64,000 bases of DNA, taken from contig NZ_LN906597.1 of the NCBI RefSeq assembly GCF_001460935.1, forward strand, positions 1,880,314 through 1,944,313, in the 5' to 3' direction. Position 1 is the stretch's first letter, and each line of letters opens with the position of its first letter. The stretch comes from Candidatus Ichthyocystis hellenicum. Lineage in GTDB: Bacteria; Pseudomonadota; Gammaproteobacteria; Burkholderiales; 2013Ark19i. The notes under the pieces are model-generated. The model did no database searches and was not told the origin of the DNA. It was given only the letters and a program-made list of their open reading frames with translations. Below, one piece after another: positions 38,701-47,628 of the stretch. Position numbers and translations under genes: made by a program.

Positions 38701-40009
38701 TGATTTAAATTCAATCAACAATTTACTTATGAAAGTAGTGAGTGAAGTAGAAATATGCCCAATATTACATGAAGGAAAAATATTTTCTCTAGGAAAATCT
38801 ACCGCAAAAATACTGTCTAAATACCTTTTATCAGACATGTACAGCATACCGGAAAAGATTAAGAAAAAACTTGCCCCTCATAAATATATTAGAGACAATG
38901 CACTGGAAAGTAATCATGAAAAAAGTTCTGCAACTAATAATGCTGATAACGTGGAGCCACCATTATTAGAAAGTCCAATACTCATTCCACAAAAAAGATT
39001 AAACTGGGATACTGCTCTTATATCACCTTTAAATATATACAAATCAGCTTTGTCAATGATTGATATTGACAAAGATTATTTTGAGTGTTCTTTTATAGAT
39101 AAAATTAGGAACTATTCGTCGGCAACAAAAAACCTTAGTAAAAATGAGAAAATTAATGTTGATCTTTCCATAACGTATAACAATGTTAAAAATTACATTT
39201 TGGAAACATTTTCCCCTTTTCTGAAAGAGATAGAAGAAGAAACTAGAGCAAAAATAAAAATAACTAATGGAATGACCATAGATAAATTAAAATTAACATA
39301 CGCATCAAATAAAGAGTTTTTAGATAAATTGTATAAATTTTGCACTAAAGTTATCAATCGTATCAATAGTAGTAGAAATGCTACATTAGCAGATCTAATA
39401 CAGTACCGTATACCTTTAGGAACAGAGATATCAAAAGTAATACGGATGAATAAAAAAAGAAAAAATTTATTTATAAATGAAATAGCAAATCTACTAGTTA
39501 AAAATATTTTAAATGCACAAAAAGTAATTACAAATAAGATTAAATTAATATCTAACGCTAAATTTCTGGAAGAACATTTTTCTAATTTTTACGATATATA
39601 TGTTGATAACGCATCGCTACTAAAAGCTAAATCAGTATTTGATACTGTACATAAAAAAGTGGCCAATGATCATTTATTAATAAAAATAGCAGACAAAATT
39701 TCCTTAGATATAGTTGATAAAATTAGAAAAGGAAATAGAATATGCAAGATTATCAATAGCAATATAGTTTGTGGCAAATTATCTACTTACAACTATATAA
39801 GAAAATTAGTAGGAAAAGAATTACCTAACCTTAAATATACGATAAATAATCCTATTTTTATTATAAGAGACAATAAAATTGAAACTGCAGATCAAAAAAC
39901 ACGAGATAAAATACTGATTAACCTCGAATCAGACTTAATTGAAACAACAATAAAGTCATACAATAAATTATTTCTTAAAAGATACAGATCATACAAATCA
40001 AAAAACTAA
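35768..40009 (+). CDS. Array-family protein with a duplicated head (copy 10)
   Basis: 1413 residues from ATG 35768 (MNSYSLGNNF). The head occurs twice. Copy one has PPDIFKL (74-80), SRALKRILPEDE and KKELYIKLYPCDIKK. It ends in PPQENTIKKNIS, which reads directly into a second head with LPPDIFKL (about 235-242), KRTLVEDE and KKKLVIKLYRYDIKQ, and again PPQENTIKKNIS. R1 (AVKKISID near 423), R2 (IYEDATKKIIID near 771) and R3 (IYKSALSMIDID near 1090) follow and are complete. A C8 run (36937-36944) encodes the IPPQ of the second junction. The tail is the KIRKGNRICKIINSN type seen in the 23238, 40123 and 47629 genes. Function is unknown. Confidence 0.9.
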   Translation: MNSYSLGNNFTADVVDEKEDIKSNTNNITTEHLSYQNQYVTNILAKHEPSYRLLDSHNSDELFQDDDYQKILLPPDIFKLNKSDECNPSSKTGSLYIDKPYTSRALKRILPEDEPSSTPPSSKKIDLKTIADNKKNHSTCRKVPERPIIKKELYIKLYPCDIKKIMCTEKICNASPLTLTEHITEKSTFVEDEEVLISPDIRKSELKQIPPQENTIKKNISSGELPQYDYYQKRLLPPDIFKLNKLDECTLSSKTGSIYTSKPFTYSSQKRTLVEDESSTQLPPPKKIDLNQIIDNEESHIFAEEIITALDFKKGQNHSASCKVPVQPIIKKKLVIKLYRYDIKQSMYTKKVCTTSSLTPIEQITEKNTSIGDETPSISTNLRRAELKLIPPQENTIKKNISLKLYTRSNLWHTKTNLGVLYRDAVKKISIDNDGLFKNTVLEKIGIITKRRGLLKSSINLSPTYSNIRKFALDKIYSLFDDSAIDSGMLITPGISISDIRSTLISNNIFFKKLQKYCKKISEDVLATPDSCFSHIFQSYANFNLKYCSNTNNIKIKLSPKKNKFLPALKELIIDTMSNLPKSIVLEIEKLDQINIVNALFVDVHGALVSKSLIKNLNLLFNSNKNKFANKKFDDNLSLFNDLLEKIVNMVRASCIFYEGIFLPDEPTAEKLSRYLLSDMYSLPSKFNKKIKFPAQNTLKIDNFILDSNNEKSVSDIKAKKMEINDDHDYDQIATTSVTSNIDQSEQRKMIKEFILKSYCKANLFSAENTSNIYEDATKKIIIDNNCLFKNKVLEEFGTYITSRGITKSSINLSKTYSNVRKYILDKFTPFINDAITTTDVLITPGMHLSDLSYNLVSNGALFERLSKNCEEIVKSIHLIPNNYFLSIIQSYIYFNPTERLLITKKKKKLCLEVKLIIVETISNLTNNIIHELKKFKPNEVVDGLFANIHGVYLPKSLIRKLRLIFNSNNLPVKKSKPDLNSINNLLMKVVSEVEICPILHEGKIFSLGKSTAKILSKYLLSDMYSIPEKIKKKLAPHKYIRDNALESNHEKSSATNNADNVEPPLLESPILIPQKRLNWDTALISPLNIYKSALSMIDIDKDYFECSFIDKIRNYSSATKNLSKNEKINVDLSITYNNVKNYILETFSPFLKEIEEETRAKIKITNGMTIDKLKLTYASNKEFLDKLYKFCTKVINRINSSRNATLADLIQYRIPLGTEISKVIRMNKKRKNLFINEIANLLVKNILNAQKVITNKIKLISNAKFLEEHFSNFYDIYVDNASLLKAKSVFDTVHKKVANDHLLIKIADKISLDIVDKIRKGNRICKIINSNIVCGKLSTYNYIRKLVGKELPNLKYTINNPIFIIRDNKIETADQKTRDKILINLESDLIETTIKSYNKLFLKRYRSYKSKN
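35960..36976 (+). repeat. Tandem duplication of the head-coding segment inside the 35768 gene
   Basis: The two units run from the QKxLLPPDIFKLNK codons to the codons for PPQENTIKKNIS, about 35960-36430 and 36455-36976. The junction sequence CCCCAAGAAAATACTATT occurs at the end of each unit. The copies have already diverged in sequence, so the duplication is not very recent. Confidence 0.7.
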
Positions 40010-40056
40010 TAATAAAATATTGTCTTTCATCCGTAATATGATCTTCAATAAATTTA

Positions 40057-40086
40057 TTTCTACTAAGATGAATATTAGTGTAGAAT
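40057..40086 (+). promoter_or_regulatory. Family promoter of the 40123 gene
   Basis: TTTCTA, 18 nt, then TAGAAT (40081-40086), 36 nt before ATG 40123. The spacer upstream is only 113 bp from the previous stop codon to the start, the shortest in the array. Confidence 0.75.
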
Positions 40087-40122
40087 CGTCACTACTATGA
40101 AATAAACTACGTTTACTACTAT

Positions 40123-43100
40123 ATGAATTCATATACTTTGGGTAATAATTACAATGTGAGTAGCATTGATAAAAAAGAAGATATTAGAAGTGATACTAAC
40201 AATAAAAATTGTGATTTTAATACTTGGTTTTTACCAAAACACGATCTATCTTGCAATTTTTTAAATCTTCATAATAGTGATGATTTGCTTCAAGAGGGTG
40301 ATTATCAAGAAATATTATTTCCTCCTGACATATTTAAACTTAGCAAATCAGATGAATATAGTATACCATCCAAAACCAAAGGTTTTTGCACAGAGAAACC
40401 ATGCACATCTCGTACACTAAAACGCGTACTCGTCGAAGATAAATCGTCGACCCCCAACCCAAAAAGAACAAATATCAAACCAATCGTAAATAACGAGAAA
40501 AGTAATATTTTTGCAGAAGAAATAATTAAAGCACCAGAACAGACAATAATTAAAAAAAATCTAATCCTAAGATTGTACACTCGCAGCAAGGCGTGGCATA
40601 CAAAAACCAATTCAGGAGAACTGTATAGAAATGCCGTTAAAAAAATAAATATTGATAGTAGCGGATTGTTTAAGAACACTATATTAGAAAAAATTAGTAG
40701 AATCACTAAAAGGAGAGGTTTATTAAAATCATCTATTGACCTTTCTCTAACATACTCAAACATAAGAAAATTTGCCTTAGACAAAGTCTATTCATTATTT
40801 GATGATAATACAATTGATTCAGATATGTCGATAAATCCTGGAATATCTATTTCAGAGCTAAGATCAACTTGCATAGCAACTTGCATAGAAAATAATATAC
40901 TTTTTAAAAAATTACGAAAGTATTGTAAAAAAGTTGTAGAAGATGTAATAGCAACTCCGGATAATTGTTTCTCACATATATTTCAAAGCTACGCTAATTT
41001 CAATATTAAAGGTTATTCAAACGCAAGTAATATCATTATTAGATTTCCTCATAAAAAAAAATTTCTTCCTGCACTAAAAGAGCTAATTATAGAAACAATA
41101 TCTAATTTGCCAAACAGCATTATTTGTGAGCTTGAAAAAACTGATCAAAAAAATATTGTAAATGCCTTGTTTGTAGATGTGCATGGCGTACTAGTATCAA
41201 AATCATTGATAAAAAATCTTAACTTATTTTTTAATTCCAACAAAAATAAATTTGCAGATAAAAAATTTGATGATAATTTAAATTTGTTCGAGGAGTTGCT
41301 AGAAAAAATAGTGAACATAGTAAGAATATCCTGTATATTTCACGAGGGAATTTTTTTACCAGATGAATCCACTGCAGAGAAATTATCTAGGTATATATTA
41401 TCAGATATGTATGACATACCTTTAAAATTTCATAAAAAAATTAAATTTCCTGCTAAAAATACATTAAAAACTGATAACTTTATCTTAGACAGCAACTATG
41501 CAAAATGTGTATCCGCCATAAAAAAAGAAATTAGTAATAGTTATCAAATTGCGGCAACATCAGTTATCAGTAGCCTAGATCAATCAGAAAAACGAACAAT
41601 GATAAAAGAATTTAGTCTGAAACCGTATTGTAAAGCTTACTTATTTTCTGCGTATAATAAATCTAATATATATGAAAATGCCACTAAAAAAATTAACATA
41701 GACAATGATTGTCGATTTAAGAATAGCGTGTTAGAAGAACTAGGATCTCTTATTACAAGGATGGGTATCACCAAGTCATCCCTTAATCTCTCCCAAACCT
41801 ATTCAAATGTACGCAAATATGTTTTGGATAAAGTTGGTCCATTAATTAGTGATGCTATAATCACTACAGATGTAGTGATAACTCCCGGGATGTCTTTATC
41901 AGAATTAGCATGTAATTTAGTATCAAACAGCTCTTTCTTTGAAAGATTAAGCAAAAACTGTGAGGAAATTGCAAAAAATATAAATTTGATTCCTAATGAT
42001 TATTTCTCAATCATTATTCAAAGCTATATTTGTTTTAACCCAACTAAACGCTTATTAATTACTAAAAATAAAAAAAAATTGTGCTCAAAGGTAAAACTGC
42101 TAATTATAGAAACTGTATCTAATTTAACAAATAATATTATACATGAGATAAAAAAACTTAATCCAAATGAAGTAGCCGATAAATTATTTGCAAATATACA
42201 CGGTGTATATTTGCCTAAATCATTAATAATAAAACTAGAATTAATTTTTAATTCTATCAATATACATGGCAAAAAATATAAACCTAATTTAAATTTACTA
42301 GACAGTTTACTTACAAAAGTATCGAACGAAGTAGAAGTATGTCCCGTATTACATGAAGGAAGAATATTTTCTCTAGGAAAGTCAACCGCTAAAATGCTAT
42401 CCAGATACATTTTATCAGATATATACAAGATACCTGACAAGATTCATAAAGTACTACCACTTCATAAACATATTAAAGACAATATATCAGATAGTAATTA
42501 TGAAAAAAGTTCTACAACTAATAATAATGATAATATGGAACCATCATCACTAGAAAAAACAACACTCATCCCTCAAAAAAAATTGAAATGGAACACTGAT
42601 CTTATATCCCCTTCAAACATATATAAATCAGCTTTATCAATGATTGATATTGACAAAGCTAATTTTAAGTATTCTTTTATAGATAAAATTAGGAAGTATC
42701 CGTTAGTAATAAAATACCTTAGCAAAAAAGGAAAAATTGATATTGATCTTTCTATAACGTATAACAACGTTAAAAATTATATTTTGGAAACATTTTCCCC
42801 TTTCCTGAAAGATATTGAAGAAGAAACGAGAGCAAAAATAAAAATAACTAATGGAATGACCATAGATGAATTAAAATTAACATACGTATTAAATGTATCA
42901 AATAAAGATTTTTTATATAAATTACATAAATTTTGTACTAAAGCAGTCAATCGTATTAATAGTAGTGTAGAAAATTCTACATTACCAAATCTGATACAGT
43001 CACGTGTACCGTTAGAAATAGAAGCACAAAAAATAATAATTCTAATAGACAAAAAAATAAAAACTGAACTCCATAATGAAATAGCCAATCTACTGGCTAA

Positions 43101-43623
43101 AAACATTTTAAATGTCCCTGAAGTAATTATAAATGCGATTAAATTAATATCTGACACTAAATTTTTAGAGGAATATTTCTCTAACTTTTACGATATATAT
43201 GTTGATAATGTATCGCTACTAAAAGCTAAATCAGTATTTGATACCGTACATAAAAAAGTTGCCAATAACAATTTGTTAATAAAAATGGCAGATAAAATTT
43301 ACTTGGATATTAACGATAAAATTATAGAAGGAAATAGAATAGGCAAGATTATCAATAGCAATGTAGTTTGTGGTAAGTTATCTACCTACAACTATATAAG
43401 AAAATTAGTAAAAATAGAATTACCTACCCTTAAGGATACGCTAAGTAATCCCATTCTTATTATACGCAATAATAAAATTGAAACTGCAAATCAAAAGACA
43501 CGGGATAAAATATTGATCAACCTCGAATCAGACCTAATTAAAACAAGCATAGAGTCGTACAAAAAATTATGTACCCAAAAATATAGGTTATACAAATCAA
43601 AAACTGATAATAAAAAATTATGA
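40123..43623 (+). CDS. Array-family protein, full length with a short head (copy 11)
   Basis: 1166 residues from ATG 40123 (MNSYTLGNNY). The head has FPPDIFKL (66-73) and SRTLKRVLVEDK but no IKLYRC unit: after EEIIKAPEQTIIKK it enters R1 directly (AVKKINID near 169). In R1 a perfect 12-bp tandem duplication (40865-40888) doubles the conserved Cys segment, reading TCIATCIENN where relatives have SCISNN. R2 has IYENATKKINID near 516 and R3 has IYKSALSMIDID near 833. R3 has a three-residue insertion before its SN motif (YVLNVSNKDF). The tail is the GNRIGKIINSN type. The protein seems intact despite these small changes. Function is unknown. Confidence 0.9.
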   Translation: MNSYTLGNNYNVSSIDKKEDIRSDTNNKNCDFNTWFLPKHDLSCNFLNLHNSDDLLQEGDYQEILFPPDIFKLSKSDEYSIPSKTKGFCTEKPCTSRTLKRVLVEDKSSTPNPKRTNIKPIVNNEKSNIFAEEIIKAPEQTIIKKNLILRLYTRSKAWHTKTNSGELYRNAVKKINIDSSGLFKNTILEKISRITKRRGLLKSSIDLSLTYSNIRKFALDKVYSLFDDNTIDSDMSINPGISISELRSTCIATCIENNILFKKLRKYCKKVVEDVIATPDNCFSHIFQSYANFNIKGYSNASNIIIRFPHKKKFLPALKELIIETISNLPNSIICELEKTDQKNIVNALFVDVHGVLVSKSLIKNLNLFFNSNKNKFADKKFDDNLNLFEELLEKIVNIVRISCIFHEGIFLPDESTAEKLSRYILSDMYDIPLKFHKKIKFPAKNTLKTDNFILDSNYAKCVSAIKKEISNSYQIAATSVISSLDQSEKRTMIKEFSLKPYCKAYLFSAYNKSNIYENATKKINIDNDCRFKNSVLEELGSLITRMGITKSSLNLSQTYSNVRKYVLDKVGPLISDAIITTDVVITPGMSLSELACNLVSNSSFFERLSKNCEEIAKNINLIPNDYFSIIIQSYICFNPTKRLLITKNKKKLCSKVKLLIIETVSNLTNNIIHEIKKLNPNEVADKLFANIHGVYLPKSLIIKLELIFNSINIHGKKYKPNLNLLDSLLTKVSNEVEVCPVLHEGRIFSLGKSTAKMLSRYILSDIYKIPDKIHKVLPLHKHIKDNISDSNYEKSSTTNNNDNMEPSSLEKTTLIPQKKLKWNTDLISPSNIYKSALSMIDIDKANFKYSFIDKIRKYPLVIKYLSKKGKIDIDLSITYNNVKNYILETFSPFLKDIEEETRAKIKITNGMTIDELKLTYVLNVSNKDFLYKLHKFCTKAVNRINSSVENSTLPNLIQSRVPLEIEAQKIIILIDKKIKTELHNEIANLLAKNILNVPEVIINAIKLISDTKFLEEYFSNFYDIYVDNVSLLKAKSVFDTVHKKVANNNLLIKMADKIYLDINDKIIEGNRIGKIINSNVVCGKLSTYNYIRKLVKIELPTLKDTLSNPILIIRNNKIETANQKTRDKILINLESDLIKTSIESYKKLCTQKYRLYKSKTDNKKL
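40865..40888 (+). repeat. Perfect 12-bp tandem duplication in the R1 module
   Basis: CAACTTGCATAG occurs twice in succession (40865-40876 and 40877-40888). It keeps the frame and duplicates the four residues around the cysteine that is conserved in most R1 modules. Confidence 0.85.
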
Positions 43624-43723
43624 TTCGTATAAATTATATATTTAAATAAAGATTTAGAATAGCCATATAACTACTAGCAGTAGGTATTTTTTTCATCAGC
43701 AGTAACATGATTTCAATAAATTC

Positions 43724-43753
43724 ATTCTACTAAGATGAATATCAGTGTACAAT
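43724..43753 (+). promoter_or_regulatory. Family promoter of the 43790 gene
   Basis: ATTCTA, 18 nt, then TACAAT (43748-43753), 36 nt before ATG 43790. The preceding ACTACTAGCAG and CATGATTTCAATAAATT stretches recur nearly unchanged before the 47629 and 51421 genes. Confidence 0.78.
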
Positions 43754-43789
43754 CATCATCCCTTTGGAATAAATTATACCCATTATTAT

Positions 43790-46700
43790 ATGTATTCATA
43801 TCTTATTTTAGGAAGTAACTCTAATGTAGACGGCGTTGATAAAAAAGAAAATATTAAGAGTGAGGATAATGATATAAGTACCGATAATTTATCTTATCAA
43901 AATAAATACGTGACTAATAATGGAAATTATGATTTTAATACTGGAATTTTAACAAAAAACGGACCACCTTACGATTTTTTAAATCTTCATGATAGTGGTG
44001 AGTTGTTTCAAGAGGATGATTTTCAAAAAAGATTATTTCCTCCTGACATATTTAAACTTAGCAAATTAGATGAATGTAATCTATTATCCAAAACAAAAGA
44101 TTTTTACACTGATAAACCATGCACATCTCGTACACTAAAACGCATGCTCGTCGAAGATGTATCGTCGACCCTACCCACCAAGACCAAAAGAATAAATCCC
44201 AAACCAATTTCTGATAACGAAAAAAGTCATATTTTTGAAGAAGAAATGATTAAAGTACCAGAACCAATAATTAAAAAAGATCTAGACACAAGACAGATTA
44301 CTGAAAAAGATACATTCATTGGTGATGAAACACCATCAATATCGGCAGATCTAGGAAGAGCAGAGATAAAACAAATACCCTCCAAAGAAGAAAATCAGAT
44401 TAAAAAAAATCTAATCCTAAAATTGTACACTCGCAGCAAATTGTGGCATAAAAAAACTAATTCATTAATAGTATATAGAGATGCAGTTAAAAAAATAAAT
44501 ATTGACAGTAATAAATTATTTGAGAATAACTTACTAGAAAAAATAGACGAAATTATCAAAAAGAAAAGTTCATTAAAATCATCTGTTGACCTTTCTCCAA
44601 CCTATTCAAGCATACGAAAATTTACCTTAGACAAAATATCTTCATTATTTGATGATAATGAAATTGATCCAGATATGTTGATAACTCCTGGAATGTCTAT
44701 TTCTGATATAAGATCAAGTTGCATATCAAATAACATGTTTTTCAAAAAATTACGAAAGTACTGTGAAAAAATTGAAAAAGATGTGCGAGAAATTCCAGAT
44801 AATTGTCTATCACACGTATTACAGTGTCGTGTTATTTTAAATATTAATGATCATTCAAATTCAGCTAATACTGAGGTTAAATTATATCCACCAAAAAACA
44901 AATTTCTCTCTAAACTTAAAGAGTTGATTATAGATACAATATCTAATTTGCCAAACAGCATTATTTGTGAACTTGAAAAAACAGATCAAAAAAATATTGT
45001 GAATGCTTTGTTTGTAGATATGCATGGCGTCCTAGTATCAAAATCGCTAATAAAAAATATGAACTTATTGTTTGATTACAACAAAAATAAATTTGCAAAT
45101 AAAAGATTCGATGATAATTTAAATTTATTCAATGAGATGCTAGAAAAAATAGTAAATATAGTAAAAGTATCTTGTATATTTCATGAAGGGGTTTTTTTAC
45201 CTGATGAACCAACGACAGAGAAATTATCTAGGTACCTATTATCAGATATGTATGGCATACCTTTCAAATTTCATGAAAAACTTAAACTTTACGCTCAAAG
45301 TACATTAAAAATTGATAACTTTATTTTAGATAGCAATTATGCAAAAGGTGTATCAGCCATAAAAATGGAAATTAATGATAATTGTGATAGTGATCTAATT
45401 GCAACAACGTCAGTTGTAAGTAACGTAGATCAATCAGAAAAAGGAGCAATGATAAAAGAATTTAGCCTAAAATCGTATTGTAAAGACAACTTATTTTCTG
45501 CAAGTAATACATCAAATATATATGAAGATGCAATTAAAAAAATTATCATAGATAATAATTGTCGATTTAAGAATAGAGCATTAGAGGAATTAGGCTCTTT
45601 TATTACCAGTAGGGGATTCACAAACTCTTACCTTAATCTATCCAAAACCTATTCAAATGTACGCAAATATGTTTTAGATAAAGTTACTCCTTTTATTAAT
45701 GATGCTGTAACCAATGCAGATGTACTGATAAACCCTGGTATGTCTTTATCAGACTTAGCATATAATTTATTATCAAATGGAACTTTCTTTGAAAGATTAA
45801 GTAAAAACTGTGAAGAAATTGTAAAAGGTATACTTTCGATTCCTAATCATTATTTCTTAAGAATAGTTCAGAGTTATGTTTATTTGAGCGCAACTGAAAG
45901 GTTAAGAATTAATAAAAAGAAAAAAAAATTGTGCCCAGATGTAAAACTGCTAATTATAGAAACAATATCTAATTTACCGTATAATATTACCCATGAGATA
46001 AGAAAACTTAATCCAAATGAAATAGCCGACAGACTATTTACAAACATACACGGTGTAAATTTACCAAAATCCTTGGTAAGAAGACTAGAATCAATTTTTA
46101 ATTCTAGCAAGATACCTGGCAATAAATCCAGACCCAATTTAAATTTACTCAACTGTTTATTTGCAAAAATATTGAGTGAAATAAAAACATGCCCCGTATT
46201 ACATAAAGAAAAAATATTTTATCTAGGAAAGTCTACTGCAAAAATACTGTCTAAATACTTTTTATCTGATATGTATAACATCCATGACAAAATTCATAAA
46301 AAAATTTCCCTTCATAAACATAGTATAGAAAATACACCAGAAAGTGATTATGAAAAAAGCTCTGCAACCAACAATGATGATAGCATGGAATCACCGTTAT
46401 TAGAAAAAACAATACTCATTCCACAAAAAAAATTGAAGTGGGACACTGATCTTATATCACCTTTGAATATATACAAATCAGCTTTGTTAATGATTGATAT
46501 TGACAAATCTGATTTTGAGTGTTCTTTTATAGATAAAGTTAGGAACTATCCGGTAGTAATAAAATACATTAGTGAAAAAGAAAAAATTAACATTGATCTT
46601 TCTATAACGTATGACCATGTTAGAAAAGATATTTTGAAAAAATTTTCCCCTTTTCTGAAAGAGATTGAAGAAGAAATAAGAGCAAAAATAAAACCTGTTA

Positions 46701-47455
46701 ATGGAATGACTGTAGATAAACTAAGACTAGCCTACGTATCAAATGAAGAAAATTTTTTAGACAAATTAAGCGAATTTTGTACCAAGATGATAAATAGTAT
46801 CAATAATAGTAGTAATTATACATTAACATATATGATGCAGTGCGTTGTATCACTAGGAACGGAAACGCAAAAAGTAATTAGACTGGACAAAAAAAGAAAA
46901 ATTTCATTACATAAAGAAATAGCAAATCTACTGATTAGGAACATTTTAAATGTACCTAAGGTAATTGTAAGTATGGTTAAGTTAATACCTAACACTAAAT
47001 TTATAGAGGAATATTTCTCTAATTTTTACGATATATACGTTGATAACATATCCCTACTAAAAGCTAAATCAGTATTTGACGGTGTACACAAAAAAGTAGT
47101 CAATGACTGTTTATTAATAAAAATAGCAGATAAAATTTCTCTGGATATGGTTAATAAAAAGAGCACAGAAAGATACATCACGCCTAAGATTGTTAATCGC
47201 TACATAGCTTGTAGAGAACTATCTACATACAAGTATATAAGAAAATTGATAAAAGAAGATATACAGACACTTAAATATAAACTAGTAGATCCTATTATGA
47301 TTATTCGCAATGATAAAATTGAAGCTGCAGATCAAAAAACACGGGATAAAATACTGATTAACTTAGAATCAGACCTAATTGAAACAACCATAAAGTCGTA
47401 CCACAAATTATGTACTAAAAAATACAGAACATACAAATCAAAAAATGGATACTAA
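43790..47455 (+). CDS. Array-family protein, full length (copy 12)
   Basis: 1221 residues from ATG 43790 (MYSYLILGSN). A longer frame from GTG 43745 begins inside the promoter and is rejected. The head has FPPDIFKL near 83-90 and SRTLKRMLVEDV. The IKLYRC unit is shortened: PEPIIKKDLDTRQITEKD joins its beginning to its end, an in-frame internal deletion. R1 (AVKKINID near 229), R2 (IYEDAIKKIIID near 575) and R3 (IYKSALLMIDID near 893) are complete. The tail is the KIVNRYIACRELSTYKYI type shared with the 27219 and 31879 genes. Its 3' spacer is very similar to those after the 47629 and 40123 genes. Function is unknown. Confidence 0.9.
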   Translation: MYSYLILGSNSNVDGVDKKENIKSEDNDISTDNLSYQNKYVTNNGNYDFNTGILTKNGPPYDFLNLHDSGELFQEDDFQKRLFPPDIFKLSKLDECNLLSKTKDFYTDKPCTSRTLKRMLVEDVSSTLPTKTKRINPKPISDNEKSHIFEEEMIKVPEPIIKKDLDTRQITEKDTFIGDETPSISADLGRAEIKQIPSKEENQIKKNLILKLYTRSKLWHKKTNSLIVYRDAVKKINIDSNKLFENNLLEKIDEIIKKKSSLKSSVDLSPTYSSIRKFTLDKISSLFDDNEIDPDMLITPGMSISDIRSSCISNNMFFKKLRKYCEKIEKDVREIPDNCLSHVLQCRVILNINDHSNSANTEVKLYPPKNKFLSKLKELIIDTISNLPNSIICELEKTDQKNIVNALFVDMHGVLVSKSLIKNMNLLFDYNKNKFANKRFDDNLNLFNEMLEKIVNIVKVSCIFHEGVFLPDEPTTEKLSRYLLSDMYGIPFKFHEKLKLYAQSTLKIDNFILDSNYAKGVSAIKMEINDNCDSDLIATTSVVSNVDQSEKGAMIKEFSLKSYCKDNLFSASNTSNIYEDAIKKIIIDNNCRFKNRALEELGSFITSRGFTNSYLNLSKTYSNVRKYVLDKVTPFINDAVTNADVLINPGMSLSDLAYNLLSNGTFFERLSKNCEEIVKGILSIPNHYFLRIVQSYVYLSATERLRINKKKKKLCPDVKLLIIETISNLPYNITHEIRKLNPNEIADRLFTNIHGVNLPKSLVRRLESIFNSSKIPGNKSRPNLNLLNCLFAKILSEIKTCPVLHKEKIFYLGKSTAKILSKYFLSDMYNIHDKIHKKISLHKHSIENTPESDYEKSSATNNDDSMESPLLEKTILIPQKKLKWDTDLISPLNIYKSALLMIDIDKSDFECSFIDKVRNYPVVIKYISEKEKINIDLSITYDHVRKDILKKFSPFLKEIEEEIRAKIKPVNGMTVDKLRLAYVSNEENFLDKLSEFCTKMINSINNSSNYTLTYMMQCVVSLGTETQKVIRLDKKRKISLHKEIANLLIRNILNVPKVIVSMVKLIPNTKFIEEYFSNFYDIYVDNISLLKAKSVFDGVHKKVVNDCLLIKIADKISLDMVNKKSTERYITPKIVNRYIACRELSTYKYIRKLIKEDIQTLKYKLVDPIMIIRNDKIEAADQKTRDKILINLESDLIETTIKSYHKLCTKKYRTYKSKNGY

Positions 47456-47562
47456 AAAATTATTATTCGTATAAATTTATACATTCAAATAAAAATCTAG
47501 ATCATATAACTACTAGCGGTAAATATATTTTTTTCATCAGCAATATGATTTCAATAAATTTA

Positions 47563-47592
47563 TTTCTACTGATATTCATATAAGTGTACAAT
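47563..47592 (+). promoter_or_regulatory. Family promoter of the 47629 gene
   Basis: TTTCTA, 18 nt, then TACAAT (47587-47592), 36 nt before ATG 47629. It appears intact although the gene it serves is frameshifted. Confidence 0.78.
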
Positions 47593-47628
47593 TCCCATTC
47601 CTTTGAAATAAATTATATTTCTTAATGT

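Noticed and set aside
40305-40784. Minus-strand open frame of 159 codons opposite the 40123 gene, and many similar ones of 60-140 codons opposite every array gene
   Set aside because: They recur at the same place opposite each paralogue, are antisense to conserved family motifs, have no promoter or ribosome site, and read as hydrophobic low-complexity sequence. They are shadows of the AT-rich coding strand.
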